Part shown: in pieces, positions 11,276 through 22,611 of the stretch
How the letters are laid out: the number at the start of each line of letters is the position of its first letter
Numbering within the stretch: position 1 is the stretch's first letter
Assembly (NCBI RefSeq): GCF_000801105.2
Contig: NC_079516.1
Coordinates: 29,115,643 to 29,179,642 of the forward strand
From: Raphanus sativus
Taxonomy: Eukaryota > Streptophyta > Magnoliopsida > Brassicales > Brassicaceae
Reading direction: 5' to 3'
DNA length: 64,000 nt
The notes under the pieces: model-generated
What the model was told of the DNA's origin: nothing
Database searches by the model: none
What the model saw: only the letters and a program-made list of their open reading frames with translations
Made by a program: the position numbers and the translations under genes

Positions 11276-12672
11276 GATGCCGGGAGATCCACTACTAAGA
11301 ATTCCGTGAGTCTTTCTGTCGTTCCGGCTTTGCTGCAAAACTGATCAATCCCGAAGCGATAGTGGGTTCTCCTGAAAGCCCTACCAGCGGGCTGGAGTCT
11401 TCCGTGATTTTTGACAGATCGACCTGCATTTTTGCGAGAGTTTCTTTGAAGATGATGTTAACTGAGCTACCGTCAATCAATACTCTCGTGACGTCAATGT
11501 CGTGGGATAATCAGCTCAATTATCAGGAGGTCGTCAAGAGGGATGGTCCGTTCGACCGCTGCTCTCTCCCTGAATGAGATCTCGCCTAGAAAAGATGAGA
11601 TTTCCATCTCGTTTCTGATTGTTGAGCGGTTTTTGCGGGTAAGATTGATCCGTACCCCCCTTCCTTCTAGCGCCAAACTGTGGGAACCAAAATTCGCACC
11701 ATCAATATTTCGTATATTTTAGGAAAGTAGAAAAACCTTTAATTTCCAAGAGGTCCCGGATTTCTGAGAAATCACACGTCAAGCAATCAGAACACGACAA
11801 TACGAGAAATAAAATAAAAATCGTAAAAAGAGAGCAAGAAGGATTTTATTCCGAATCTGCGTATGAGCGTAACAACAACAAGGTAACGTGCTTCGGCTAC
11901 GAGAGCTGTCGGCGAGATCCCTAGTTCTAATACCCGAAGGTGGCTAAACCTAATTGAGTCGCAGCTCGAAAACAAAAAACGGAAAGTTTCCTAAAATGCT
12001 CTAAGTGCTAAGTTTGCTCTTAAAAAGTTGATGCCCTCTATGCCTCTCTCCTTTTTAGCTCCTTATATACTTCCTCCAAGGTCGGTTTACGCTTCCCCCT
12101 TTTTGCCCTTAAGCCGTCATAGTCGAAAATGAGAATATTCCATTTTTTCCGATCTTCATGATTATCTGCGGAAAGTTTCCATTTATCCGCGGAAACTGAT
12201 GCTTATCCTCCAAAGAATAAACCATCATAAGGTTTATGGGTTTTTAAGAAATCGTAAGTGGGCCTCGAATCAAGTTTAGGACCCTTTAAGCCGTCTTTTT
12301 GATTCGAGACATTTTTTACGATTTTTTTTGATAATTAAGTTTCCGCGGTTTTATCGTAAACCGAACGGACGATTCCGTTTGATCGAGAGATCAAGAAATG
12401 GTTAGTCGCGGAGAACGGCTATACGGAGAGTCGAGAATGCATAGTTTTACGTCGTATCGTTTGTTTCGAAAAATTGATCGATATATGAATGCTCGATCGC
12501 TATAGCGACTGAACTTTATTTCCAACGATCATGTTTTAAGGAGAACTTTATTTAATTGCGGAACTTTTCGCAAGGTAACGATTTTTACGATTTCTTTTCG
12601 TAAAAATAAATAAGTTTTATTTTATCGAATGTTTCGATACTAACTAAGTAACGACGGTTTTTGACCCCAACA
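11276..12672 (-). mobile_element. Second copy of element C's 5' end (protease fragment, PBS, LTR)
   Basis: This repeats 8614-10008: protease frames (11295-11676, with the same frameshift as C and a 3-bp deletion just before DGSS that removes the Thr of the DTG motif), PBS, and a full 5' LTR at 11679-12672 followed by the same ATAAG. It differs from the first copy by scattered substitutions and 1-3 bp indels. The remaining pol and the 3' LTR are absent, because the copy begins at the poly-C junction. It is not an independent insertion. Confidence 0.85.
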
Positions 12673-12806
12673 ATAAGTTTTCTCCAGCTTCCTGATAGGC
12701 TCTCGACTTCCGGACCTTTGCTTAGTAAGAAACCAGGGACCGATCCCTGCCTTAGGTCCGACCCCCTTAATCGGACCGACCCTTGAAGCAAAATAGAAGT
12801 ATTCGG

Positions 12807-14231
12807 TGTTGGGGTCAAAATCGGTCAAGACGAAATCGATGTCTGAAAGTCTCGGAAGAACATGAAAGATGTTAGAGCAACCTCGAGAGACTAATTGTTA
12901 ATCGAGAAACCTTGGAAAAATATTAAAGTTCGAGATTAATCATCTCGAAATCAACGGCTAGAAACGTTTTCTACACGAGGAAAAACCTACGGAAAACTAA
13001 AAAGAACGCAAAAACATGCACAAGCCAAAGGAACCGAGCAGCCGACTCCGGTCGCAGCCGTGGCCGCCGGGCGGCTAGCCCTCGTGCTGGCCGTAGCCGC
13101 CGGCGGCTAGCGCCCGTGCTGGCCGTGGCCGCCGGGCGGCTAGCGCCCGTGCTGTCGTGGCCGCCGGGCGGCTAGCCCCCGTGCTGGCCGTGGCCGCCGG
13201 CGGCTAGCGCCCGTGCTGGCCGTGGCCGCCGGCGGCTAGCGCCCGTGCTGGCCGTGGCCGCCGGGCGGCTAGCGCCCATGCTGGACGTGGTCGCCGGGCG
13301 GCTAGCCCCGTGCTGGCTCGGGTCGTCGGACGGCTAGTCTTCGTGCGTAAGTTCTAGGCCCCCGGGTCGCCAGAAATCCGTGTTTTGCGACTTTCTGAGA
13401 TCCCGCAAACAAAACTCCTTTTCCTGCTCCAAGATTTCAGAGAACCCGTAAGACGTCAACGGACAGAAAGACTTCGTATAAAACGGTGATGGTTATCTTA
13501 AAACACCATTCGCCCCAGCAATGGATCGAAGATCTTCCGAAAGACTCGACATCCAAGTAGGAGCATTCTTTCAAAGAAATCGTAGAAAACAACGGAAGTT
13601 CGGAAGACGGCCCGAAAGGGACCAAACCCGATCGGACGGCCCATTTACGATTTTCTAAAAGATAGATACGACGGTTTACAATTATCTTCACATAACAAGA
13701 TAAATGTTAAACTTCCGAAAAGATAAATGTCAAATTTCCGAAAGGATAAATGTCAACTTTCCCGATAAACACGAAGGCCGACGAAAATGAAAAAAGCCCA
13801 GCTCGCGGCAGACTCAGCCCATCAAGAATAGACCGTCATATGGGAGTATATAAGCAAGGCTAGGAGCAGAGGAAGGGGATCCGAAATCAGAAGAAAGAAA
13901 CCACTCTAGAGCAACTTAGAACTTAGGCTTTTATTTCCTTTTTAGCGAGCTGCGACTCAACTAGGTTAGATCTAGGTTTTGAGACTAGCGACGATCGACA
14001 GCTCTTGCGGCCGAGATCTCGACCTGTTGTTCAAACGCTCTCCGCAAATTCGGAAATAAGATTCTTTTTTTGCTCTCTTTATTTTACGCATTTATTCCCA
14101 AGCTATACTCGTGTTAACTTTGTCGTGCGTGGCCCAGCAGATAGCCGGGATCCTCGGGGAAAACTAGGTCAACTTAGTTTTCCTACGTTTAAACTTAACT
14201 AAAATCGACAGTGCGAATTTCGGTTCCCACA
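12807..14231 (+). repeat. Element A 5' LTR
   Basis: 1,425 bp, from TGTTGGGGTCAAAATCGG to GAATTTCGGTTCCCACA. It contains a GC-rich minisatellite (13036-13340) and a TATA-like GGAGTATATAAGCAAGG at about 13854. Confidence 0.9.
13036..13340 (+). repeat. GC-rich minisatellite inside the LTR
   Basis: About eight copies of a roughly 32-bp unit containing GGCCGTGGCCGCCGG and GGCTAGC, in variants ending CGCCC or CCCC. The same array has 7 units at 20108-20372, 7 at 25965-26235 and 12 at 32945-33375. Confidence 0.9.
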
Positions 14232-14234
14232 GTT

Positions 14235-14254
14235 TGGCGCTAGAAGGAGGGGGA
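14235..14254 (+). promoter_or_regulatory. Primer-binding site of element A
   Basis: TGGCGCTAGAAGGAGGGGGA, three bases after the LTR. It fits the remembered 3' end of plant tRNA-Asn (CCCCTCCTTCTAGCGCCA) across about 18 bases. Confidence 0.78.
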
Positions 14255-14298
14255 TACACGGATTTATCTTTCTCGCAACTACGCACGCCCAGTTAAGC

Positions 14299-16776
14299 AT
14301 GACTGCTAACGCGGAAAAAGACAAGCAAACGCACGACGGACCAGCCGCCGATGCCAACGCTGAGAAGACTCCTGCCGGAAACGTATCGACGGTCACTGCC
14401 GAGGCAAACACCGCGATGCTGGACCAGGTGAAGGAACTGTTCGCCACCGCCCAGAAACGGTCGGAAGAACAAGAGAAACTAATGGCTTCACTCGCTAAAC
14501 AGGTCAATACCTTAACAGCGAAAAGCAAACTCCCGCGCGGATCCACCAAGGTGAGGCGTGTCAGGAGGCTCGACTTCGGAACTGCCGGAGACCAAGAAAA
14601 AGATGCCCCGAGAAAATCCCCGGAACTCATCCCTGACGATACCACTCCGGCGGGGCAGAAGAAAACGACGGATAACCTCCCATCTCCCGCAAGGGAAAAC
14701 GAAGGAGACGACGTCGAAAGAATCAATCTGGATATCAGCGATCAATCGGATCCGTCCGACGAAGACGCCGACATCCACCACAGAAGGACCCGAAGTCAGT
14801 CAGCTCGACTGGCGGCAGCCTTCGAAAAACCCATGACAGAAGAGGAAGAAGACCTCTACTGGTCAGAGCAAGAGAGGTTGGCTGAAGACCAGACTCGGGC
14901 CTATCGCAGCCAACGTAGACAAAGGAGCGCGAACGGCGCCAACGAGATCCATGATTTGCGCGAGTACATCGCAAAAACTGCAGCCGAGGTGAAAGCGGTA
15001 AAATCGCAGATTCACCACGCAACCAGCACTGCCCCCGAGATCGACCTGCTCCTCGAGGAATCGAGAAAAACTCCGTTCACCTCTCGAATCACGGACGCAC
15101 GAGTCTCAGATCCCGGGAAAATAAAGCTTCCCACCTACGACGGAACCACAGATCCGAAGGCACATCTGCAGTCCTTCCAGATTGCGATGGCGAGGTCTAA
15201 ACTTCCGGAGCGGGAAAAGGACGTCGGCTGCTGTCTCCTATTCGTCGAGAACCTCAGAGGTGCTGCGCTCGAGTGGTTCTCACACTTGAAAAGAAACTCC
15301 ATCGGAAGTTTCCGCCAGCTTGCTTCAGCTTTTCTGAAGCAATTCTCCATGTTCATGGACAGGGAAACTTCCGACGTAGACCTTTGGAGTCTAATTCAAA
15401 AGGAAGATGAACCGCTCCGCGACTACATAAGGAGGTTCAAACTCGTGATGTCCAGGGTAACAGGCCTCAGCGACAGAGTCGCCATCGACGCCCTGAGAAA
15501 AAACCTCTGGTACAAATCGAAATTCCGAAAGTGGATTTCTTTGGAGAGGCCACGCACCATCCAGGACACTCTCCACAAGGCGACGGATTTCATCATCATG
15601 GAAGAAGAGATGAAAGTCCTAGCGCAAAAGCATGGACCGCAGAAAGCGTCCGGCAAGAAGAAAACCTCTCGTAACGACAAGTACGTCCATCACGAAGGGG
15701 AAGACGTCCAAGGCGAACATAACTACGCCGTCAATTCCGAACAAGGAAGGACCGCCGGAAACACTTGGACGCGGAACTCGTACAAGGACAATTCCAGCTG
15801 CGAGTTCCATCAGACGAGAGGTCACTCCACCGCCAACTGCAAAGTCCTCGGCGCTAGACTCATTACGAAGCTGCTTGCCGGCGAACTAGCAACGGTCAGG
15901 AGCGTGAAAGACCTGCTCCTAGATTCTGACCGTCCGCCGAAGACCGACGGAGCCAATCCCGAGAATAACGCTCCTGGAACTCAATCGGGCGAAAAACGCG
16001 GACGGAGACAAGACGGCGAAGGAAACAACAACAACCGCCAAAGGATCAACATGATCATCGGAGGATCGCATTTTTACCAGGACTCCGTTTCGTCGATCAA
16101 AGCCTACGGACGGAGGGCCGAAACAAGCCCCGGATGGTGTCCAGAGGACGACGTTCCCAATCACGCAATCATCTTCGAGGAACAGGATACGGCCGGACTC
16201 GATAAACCCCACTACGATCCTCTGGTCATCGACTTGGTGATTCAGGATCTCGAAGTCGGCCGCATCCTCATCGACACAGGAAGCACGGTCAACATCATGT
16301 TCCGCGACACTCTGCAGAGGATGAACATACCCCTCGGAGAAGTCATCCCAGAACCAAGACCGTTGACTGGATTCTCGGGCGTCACGTCCATGACCCTCGG
16401 AAAAATCAGACTCCCGGTCATGGCTAAGGAAGTCACGAAGATCGTCGAATTCGCGGTAGTGGATAACCCGGCTATCTATAACGCCATAATGGGAACTCCT
16501 TGGATAAACGCCATGAAGGCAGTCCCGTCCACTTACCATCTCAGCGTCAAGTTTCCAACACCGACTGGAACAGCGGTAATCTGGGGAAGCCAAAAACAGT
16601 CGCGACTCTGCTTCCTGGCCGAACATAAATTGCGCAGCAATCGGAACGCCCCAGTAGCTAACCCGAAGCGAACTAAGAAGCATCTGAGTATCTCCGAGAA
16701 CTCAGCAAAGAACAGGCCACAACTCAGGATAGCGGGAAAATCCTCGAGTCCATCGCCGAAAGAACGGATAACCTAA
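14299..16776 (+). CDS. Gag-protease polyprotein of element A (C-terminus frameshifted)
   Basis: An 825-codon frame starting 44 nt after the PBS; this ATG is also the start in element B. The N-terminal third is charged and probably disordered. A retrotransposon gag (capsid) domain spans about residues 284-437 ([19 protein letters not shown] to [14 protein letters not shown]). A zinc-knuckle-like [14 protein letters not shown] is at about 501, and an aspartic protease with [13 protein letters not shown] has its catalytic Asp at residue 659. The protease continues to AIMGTPWIN. Near 16710 a 17-bp deletion relative to B shifts the frame, replacing the last ~45 residues. Gag forms the cytoplasmic virus-like particle and the protease matures it. 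No pol domain follows. Confidence 0.92.
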   Translation: MTANAEKDKQTHDGPAADANAEKTPAGNVSTVTAEANTAMLDQVKELFATAQKRSEEQEKLMASLAKQVNTLTAKSKLPRGSTKVRRVRRLDFGTAGDQEKDAPRKSPELIPDDTTPAGQKKTTDNLPSPARENEGDDVERINLDISDQSDPSDEDADIHHRRTRSQSARLAAAFEKPMTEEEEDLYWSEQERLAEDQTRAYRSQRRQRSANGANEIHDLREYIAKTAAEVKAVKSQIHHATSTAPEIDLLLEESRKTPFTSRITDARVSDPGKIKLPTYDGTTDPKAHLQSFQIAMARSKLPEREKDVGCCLLFVENLRGAALEWFSHLKRNSIGSFRQLASAFLKQFSMFMDRETSDVDLWSLIQKEDEPLRDYIRRFKLVMSRVTGLSDRVAIDALRKNLWYKSKFRKWISLERPRTIQDTLHKATDFIIMEEEMKVLAQKHGPQKASGKKKTSRNDKYVHHEGEDVQGEHNYAVNSEQGRTAGNTWTRNSYKDNSSCEFHQTRGHSTANCKVLGARLITKLLAGELATVRSVKDLLLDSDRPPKTDGANPENNAPGTQSGEKRGRRQDGEGNNNNRQRINMIIGGSHFYQDSVSSIKAYGRRAETSPGWCPEDDVPNHAIIFEEQDTAGLDKPHYDPLVIDLVIQDLEVGRILIDTGSTVNIMFRDTLQRMNIPLGEVIPEPRPLTGFSGVTSMTLGKIRLPVMAKEVTKIVEFAVVDNPAIYNAIMGTPWINAMKAVPSTYHLSVKFPTPTGTAVIWGSQKQSRLCFLAEHKLRSNRNAPVANPKRTKKHLSISENSAKNRPQLRIAGKSSSPSPKERIT

Positions 16777-16870
16777 CTCCCAACGCGACCACCGACTTAG
16801 CTGAAACAGTCAAGGCGCCGGAAATCGTGGAGTAATAGCAAACCGCGATAGAAACAGAACTACGAGATGG

Positions 16871-16931
16871 CTTGATCCTCGCAAGAGGTACGTAGGCAGC
16901 TCGTCGCAACCCGACGAGTTCAGCTATCCCC
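16871..16931 (+). other. Conserved two-hairpin RNA module, element A copy
   Basis: CTTGATC, stem CCTC-GCAA-GAGG (a GNRA loop), TACGTAGGCAG, stem CTCGTCG-CAACC-CGACGAG, then TTCAGCTATCCCC. It begins about 40 nt after the position equivalent to B's gag-protease stop codon. Confidence 0.75.
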
Positions 16932-17832
16932 CACACCAAAAAGGGGGGGGGGGAAGATGGGGACAAACATCCTTGTACTCCCGCAAAAATACTTTTCACA
17001 TGTACTCTACATTATAAAGTCTTTAATTCAAATGCTTACTCAACGCATAAACATTACGGAAAACGAAAATCATATCTTTGAGGAACGCGAGACGTCGTTA
17101 GTTCCCGAAAAGTCTTGATTCTCCATTCTCCTCCAAACAGTCCATCCGCGACTCTAAAAAACTCTATCAAACAGTCTGTCCGCGACTCTAAAGTTCATTT
17201 CCGTCGATTGGCCCCGACGGAAAAACATAGAAACGTTTCACTCAATCAAATTCGTAGTCTGGCTTCTAACGAAGTCCTCTTGCATCCGACAAGGATACCA
17301 TAGCGCGCTATACAAAAAATCCAAATTTTGGTTAGCTCTTCGTAAAGGAAGTAGCTCGACTCGTATCCAAACGAATCATATAAGCCGATAAGCACTTCGC
17401 AGATTCTAAAACGGTACGAGTCAGGTCGAAATCGCACAGGCAAAACGAAAGCCGATTTGTCATCGCACAGCTTCAGTCCGAAAGTAGACCTAGGTCTTGC
17501 CCTAAACCCGGCCTTGCTGGTATCTAAGACATCTCATAGGCATAAGTATCCAGAATACGAGATTCCAAAATTTGCCTCTTATCGCTTACAAACCTAACGT
17601 TCGCTACAAAGTAACCTACGGATCAAGCGACAAAAAGAAGAGATTGAATACGAAGTGACTGCACGTATTCAAACCCTCTACACTTGACGAAAGTATAAAT
17701 CAAAACGCAGAATTCATAAAAGCATTCATAGCAGGGATTCAAAAGCCACCAACGGCCAATCCCGAGAAACACAAAGTCACGCGACCTCCTAAGGGTCGCA
17801 ACACATACATACAAACAGCCACACTTGGCCTA
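16932..17832. other. Non-coding spacer of element A
   Basis: No gene is seen. It opens with A5G11 (about 16939-16953). It contains a short tandem repeat (AACAGTCCATCCGCGACTCT and variants, 17138-17195) and the palindrome TAGCGCGCTA near 17302, and is homologous to 3968-4997 of element C in inverse orientation. It would form the 3' untranslated part of both the sense and the antisense transcripts. Confidence 0.6.
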
Positions 17833-19659
17833 TCACAAATTATAATCAAATGCATAACAATCGGTTAGAGATATTCCAAACGAGGAGTCGGGCTGGTCGA
17901 CCTCTTCACCCCCGTCGCCTGCATTCAAACCCGCGCCTACATCCGCCGTATCTTCCGAGACTTGGATAGGATTCCACAACTCTCGAATTCTCCCTTCGAT
18001 CGGAGGAACAAAGGATTCGGCGTTAGCGCATATTCTCATCGAGCCATCCATCGCGGCAAGTTCGCCGGAAAGAGAGAAATCCTCACGCTGCATCTTGTGT
18101 AGAGTACCGACCGAACCACGACACTCGCGAAAATCGCCTACAAAGTCCTGAGCCTCTTTGTACGCTTCGAATTCGGTAGAGAAAATTTCGGCCCTTCGGT
18201 TCAGCTCGGCGGCAGCTCTTCTCCGCCCGCTCCTTTCCGCACGAACGAGGGCTCGAGCCTGGACCTCGGCTTGCCGGCGTTTTTGCTCCTCCACCTCCAA
18301 CCGATACTTGGCGAATTCCCTTTCCGTTTCCTCCGCTTTGAAACGGGCCAGCCGGGCAGTACGGAAACTTCCATCAATCGATGCATTCCACACTCTCACG
18401 GCCTGCAAAGAAGTCGAGGTCAAATAAAAAGAAAAGGGGATTTACTCAAGTTTCGAAAACAAACCTCGTTGACCAAGCGAGCACCCTCCGCAGTCACCTT
18501 GTCCCTCTCCTCGTTGTCCAAAGACCCGTCACGGGAAAACGCCGGAGGGAGTTCATCAAAGAAGTCACCCGGGGAAGGAACACCCTGATCCTCTGTAGTG
18601 AAGTCAGGATCGTATCTCGGCAGCTCACCATTTCCCGACGAGGCCTCGAAAGCAATCCCTTTATCCTTCCGAGATCTCCGCCTCCGCCTTGAAGGGGCAA
18701 AAACGTAGGATCCATCATTGACACAAGGCCGCGTACCGCCTCGCGATCGGTGAAGCGCGACCGCCCCTCGAATCCGGTCAAGAGTAAAGGAGTTCCAGGA
18801 ACAAGGCATTGTCCTAAAAATGTCTCTCTTGGTCGAAAGATCGGAAGGAACATGCGCGAGACACCTGTTCTCTGAACAAAAAAAAAAAAAAAACAACACA
18901 CACGTTCAGTACTCGCTTTTCGGATTCTAAGAAAGGGGATGCGACAATCTTACCTCGTTGGTACAACCAGTCCGTCGGGAATAGGTGGAGAAAGCCTTCC
19001 TCGACAGACTCTCCATCTATCCTCACAAAAAAGAAACGGTCAACGTAATCCTTGGCGTGCGAGGTGACTCCATGGATTACCGAAAAATTGGTCCTCGCCT
19101 TCATGGAGTATACTCCATTGATGCTCGTCGTCTTGGAGTTCCACAACCCTTCGAAGTCAGCAGGACTAAGGTCCATCCCTAACTCGTAACTCAAAATCAC
19201 AACGCCAAGCCAGCTTTCCAAAGCCGGCACGTTCAGCTGGCTGATTACGATTCTGAAACGGTCGAGAGCCTGAACAATGACCCCAGGGATTGGGAACCAC
19301 AGTCGGCATTGCGTCAGGAACGCCTCGTAGCAAGTAAAGTAACCCTTCGGAGGATGCTCCGAACTCTCATTCCCACGAGGAATGCGAAACATGACTCCCT
19401 TCGGAACCTCATAAAACTCTCGAAGAGTTCCGAGATATTCAGGGGATACTTCGCTCGGCGAGTCAATTTCCTTACGCACCCTCAGAGGTCGCGGGGGAAT
19501 CGGGATCACGGGAAGGGGAGCATCAGAACCGAAGACAGTGTCGCAATACGCGCTCCTGTCAATCTCTGGAACCTCGGGTTTCGGAACTTCTTCCTCGGCA
19601 TGGAAACTATCCGAAGACGAGTGAGACTGCCTCCTCGAGGATTTTGATCTTGAGGTCAT
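17833..19659 (-). CDS. Antisense gene of element A: three-exon gypsy-type transposon protein, 560 aa
   Basis: Transcribed opposite to gag, starting about 210 bp inside the 3' LTR. I infer exons 19659-18954, 18871-18465 and 18402-17833. The borders are CGAG|GTAAG, TTCAG|A, CGAG|GTTTG and TGCAG|GCC, and the lengths of 706, 407 and 570 nt give a continuous 560-residue frame. The first exon resembles the 'putative gypsy type transposon' domain (SEVSPEYLGTLREFYEVP, GYFTCYEAFLTQCRLWFPIPG, VDRFFFVRI). The second is rich in basic and acidic residues. The third is a strong Arg/Glu/Ala coiled coil (about residues 385-450) with an acidic tail. Exon lengths in B are identical. The role is unknown; related antisense proteins sit in many plant Tat-like elements. 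Confidence 0.75.
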
Positions 19660-19857
19660 TCTTTTCTTAATGGTAGAGAGAGAATTTGCAAGAGAGAGAT
19701 TAACTTAAGATTCTTGGGTGAATGGTAAAGAATTCACAAGTCTTTATAGGCAAGGATTTGACTATTCACCCCGACCTTCGACACGATTTCGTCTCCATAC
19801 TTTCCTCACGAACCATACCACAAGCTAGGACCTACAAACCCTACGGCTCCTAGCTAG

Positions 19858-19870
19858 CTGGGGGGCTAAC
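19858..19870 (+). promoter_or_regulatory. Polypurine tract of element A
   Basis: CTGGGGGGCTAAC immediately before the 3' LTR. The same motif precedes the 3' LTR of C (minus strand, 2476-2489) and, with one fewer G, of B (about 32710-32721). It should prime plus-strand DNA synthesis. Confidence 0.75.
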
Positions 19871-21265
19871 TGTTGGGGTCAAAATCGGTCAAGACGAAAT
19901 AGATGTCCGAAAGTCTCGGAAGAACATGAAAGATGTTAGAGCAACCTCGAGAGACTAATTGTTAATCGAGAAACCTTGGAAAAATATTAAAGTTCGAGAT
20001 TAATCATCTCGAAATCAAACGGCTAGAAACGTTTTCTACACGAGGAAAAACCTACGAAAAACTAAAAAGAACGCAAAAACATGCACAAGCCGAAGGAACC
20101 GAGCAGCCGACTCCGGTCGCGGCCGTGGCCGCCGGGCGGTTAGCCCCCGTGCTGGCTGTAGCCGCCGGCGGCTAGCGCCCGTGCTGGCCGTGGCCGCCGG
20201 GCGGCTAGCGCCCGTGCTGGCCGTGGCCGCCGGGCGGCTAGCCCCGTGCTGGCCGTGGCCGCCGGCGGCTAGCGACCGTGCTGGCCGTGGCCGCCGGGCG
20301 GCTAGCGCCCGTGCTGGCCGTGGTCGCCGGGCGGCTAGCCCCGTGCTGGCTCGGGTTGTCGGACGGCTAGTCTTCGTGCGTAAGTTCTAGGCCCCCGATT
20401 CGCCAGAAATCCGTGTTTTGCGACTTTCCGAGATCCCGCAAACAAAACTCCTTTTCTGCTCTAAGATTTCAGAGAACCCGTAAGACGTCAACGGACAGAA
20501 AGACTTCGTATAAAACGGTGATGGTTATCTTAAAACACCATTCGCCCCAGCAATGGATCGAAGATCTTCCGAAAGACTCGACATCCAAGTAGGAGCATTC
20601 TTTTAAAGAAATCGTAGAAAACAACGGAAGTTCGGAAGACGGCCCGAAAGGGACCAAACCCGATCGGACGGCCCATTTACGATTTTCTAAAAGATAGATA
20701 CGACGGTTTACAATTGTCTTCACATAACAAGATAAATGTTAAACTTCTGAAAAGATAGATGTCAAATTTCCGAAAGGATAAATGTCAACTTTCCTGATAA
20801 ACACGAAGGCCGACGAAAATGGAAAAAGCCCAGCTCGCGGCAGACTCAGCCCATCAAGAATAGACCGTCATATGGGAGTATATAAGCAAGGCTAGGAGCA
20901 GAGGAAAGGGGATCCGAAATCAGAAGAAAGAAACCACTCTAGAGCAACTTAGAACTTAGGCTTTTATTTCCTTTTTAGCGAGCTGCGACTCAACTAGGTT
21001 AGATCTAGGTTTTGAGACTAGCGACGATCGACAGCTCTTGCGGCTGAGATCTCGACCTGTTGTTCAAACGCTCTCCGCAAATTCGGAAATAAAATTCTTT
21101 CTTTTGCTCTCTTTATTTTACGCATTTATTCCCAAACTATACTCGTGTTAACTTTGTCGTGCGTGGCCCAGCATATAGCCGGGATCCTCGGGGAAAACTA
21201 GGTCAACTTAGTTTTCCTACGTTTAAACTTAACTAAAATCAACAGTGCGAATTTCGGTTCCCACA
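19871..21265 (+). repeat. Element A 3' LTR
   Basis: 1,395 bp, near-identical to 12807-14231 and 30 bp shorter because its minisatellite (20108-20372) has seven instead of eight units. The open frame over the array at 20181-20390 is a repeat artefact. Confidence 0.9.
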
Positions 21266-21554
21266 TTCGGCCTAAGGGGAAACTTCCATTTTTTCGATTA
21301 TGGAAGAGTTCTATTACTTGAAGCCGACATCTACAACTATAAAAGGGGAGCCCAAACCCTAGAATAAGGAATCGACAATTCGAGACTTAGAGATTAGAGT
21401 TTATGCGACTAGAACTAGGGTTTATAGACCAATACGTTGTAGCCCCAATCAAAACACTCAATAACATCTCTTTGCTCTCGATTTACAACTTTGTCTTACG
21501 AATCTTCTAGTGTTTCGTAGTACTTAGACGATCCTAAACAAAAATACCCTAACA

Positions 21555-22369
21555 GGACGGGATGGTCGTATTCGCACTCTACACTGCGACCCACAAGCCG
21601 CTCATAACCTATTGATCGGGGTTGTTGACACTCGGTCTACGAGAGCAAAAAAACGCTCCCCCGGCCTAATCGCTTTCCCTTACGTTCCTAAAAAAAACTT
21701 TCACCGAGTAAGGTGTGCATCCTTCGAGTCATCCTTGCTCGGGAAAATCGAACTACAAGTGACTTGATCCCTTAATCAGGGTACGTAGGCAGCCCTTCAA
21801 AAGGCACAGTCACACCCCACCGAGTAAGGAGTGCATCCCTCGGGTCATCCTTGCTCGGGCCAATCTAACTAGGAGTGACTTGATCCCTTAATCAGGATAC
21901 GTAAGGAGCCTTTCAAAAGGCGCAGTCACACCGCCAAAACAAAAAAAAAAAAACGCTCATCCGTGTGCTCCCACGAGCGTCCAAAAAAATAATAATAAGC
22001 ACAAACAGATAAACAATGAAATTTATCTTGTAATGATGCCTACGACCCTGATTGGGACAGAGCCCCGAGAAGCGGACCAACTCGCATGAGTTCGGGTATG
22101 CCCTGATCAAGCGTATTCGGACTCAACCCAAAATCGCGCAGCAGCGGTGGACAGACCCGAGTCCAAAGAGAGACCCCAAAACCGAATGGATTCCCCGACG
22201 GAAATACCTCGCAATGATCAAAAATCATCGTCCTACGCGGTACTCCGCTTCCGGGAAATCCATCTCGGTTAAGATTAGCGACCAAACCTAAGAGACAGCC
22301 ATAAAAAAAGAGAAGAAAATTCTTTCAAGCTAAAGTTGAGGGAACAACTTCGCCCCCCCCCCCCCCCCC
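21555..22369 (+). mobile_element. E-type remnant, second copy, ending in poly-C
   Basis: This repeats 10428-11274, including both tandem two-hairpin modules (about 21755-21805 and 21870-21920), and ends in C17 at 22353-22369. A deletion of about 28 bp relative to the first copy lies near 22137. Beyond the C run the sequence is unique in this window. Confidence 0.75.
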
Positions 22370-22611
22370 GAGCGAAAACTAGACTACGGTCTTCGTAAAA
22401 GAGAAGCAGGAATATGCGTGCGGCTGAAAGCCTTAACAAGGGTGTCTTTATAACTAATCTGCTAACAGACGGGAGAAAAGGCAAAAGGAGCAAATAGACG
22501 ATTATGAAATAGGTTCATACAAAAGAGTTTCGCCGTGGCCGACGTATAGGACTACAACAAGAAAAGTAAATAAGAGAAACAACAAACACAAGAAACTACG
22601 ATATCTCCTCC
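22370..22611. other. Non-coding end of the E antisense gene
   Basis: No gene is seen. By analogy with A and C this is the 3' untranslated side of the antisense gene that ends near 22612. Confidence 0.4.

Larger units (their letters stand above)
12807..21265 (+). mobile_element. Element A: gag-protease LTR retrotransposon lacking pol, with antisense gene
   Basis: 8,459 bp with LTRs at 12807-14231 and 19871-21265 and TTCGG on both sides (12802-12806 and 21266-21270). The order is LTR, PBS, gag-protease, two-hairpin module, G-tract spacer, a three-exon antisense gene, polypurine tract and LTR. No RT, RNase H or integrase is present, so it must depend on enzymes supplied in trans. It shares LTR ends, PBS, polypurine tract and spacer with element C, making C-like elements plausible helpers. 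The two LTRs differ by few substitutions and by one minisatellite unit. Confidence 0.9.
12673..21554 (+). repeat. Third D-type LTR copy, split by element A
   Basis: The left part is 12673-12806 and the right part 21266-21554. They join across element A through its TTCGG duplication to give the same sequence as 10009-10427. This copy belongs to the tandem duplication. The clean empty site at about 10130 confirms the boundaries of element A. Confidence 0.85.

Noticed and set aside
14199..14726. Long minus-strand frames opposite the gag start (also 27132-27602 and 15919-16683)
   Set aside because: They mirror the sense codon pattern of gag and begin or end in the LTR or PBS; the real antisense gene lies elsewhere, at the 3' side.
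20181..20390. Open frame in the LTR minisatellite (also at 33146-33385)
   Set aside because: It translates the 32-bp unit into a repeated Ala/Arg/Pro peptide; it sits within LTRs and depends on copy number.
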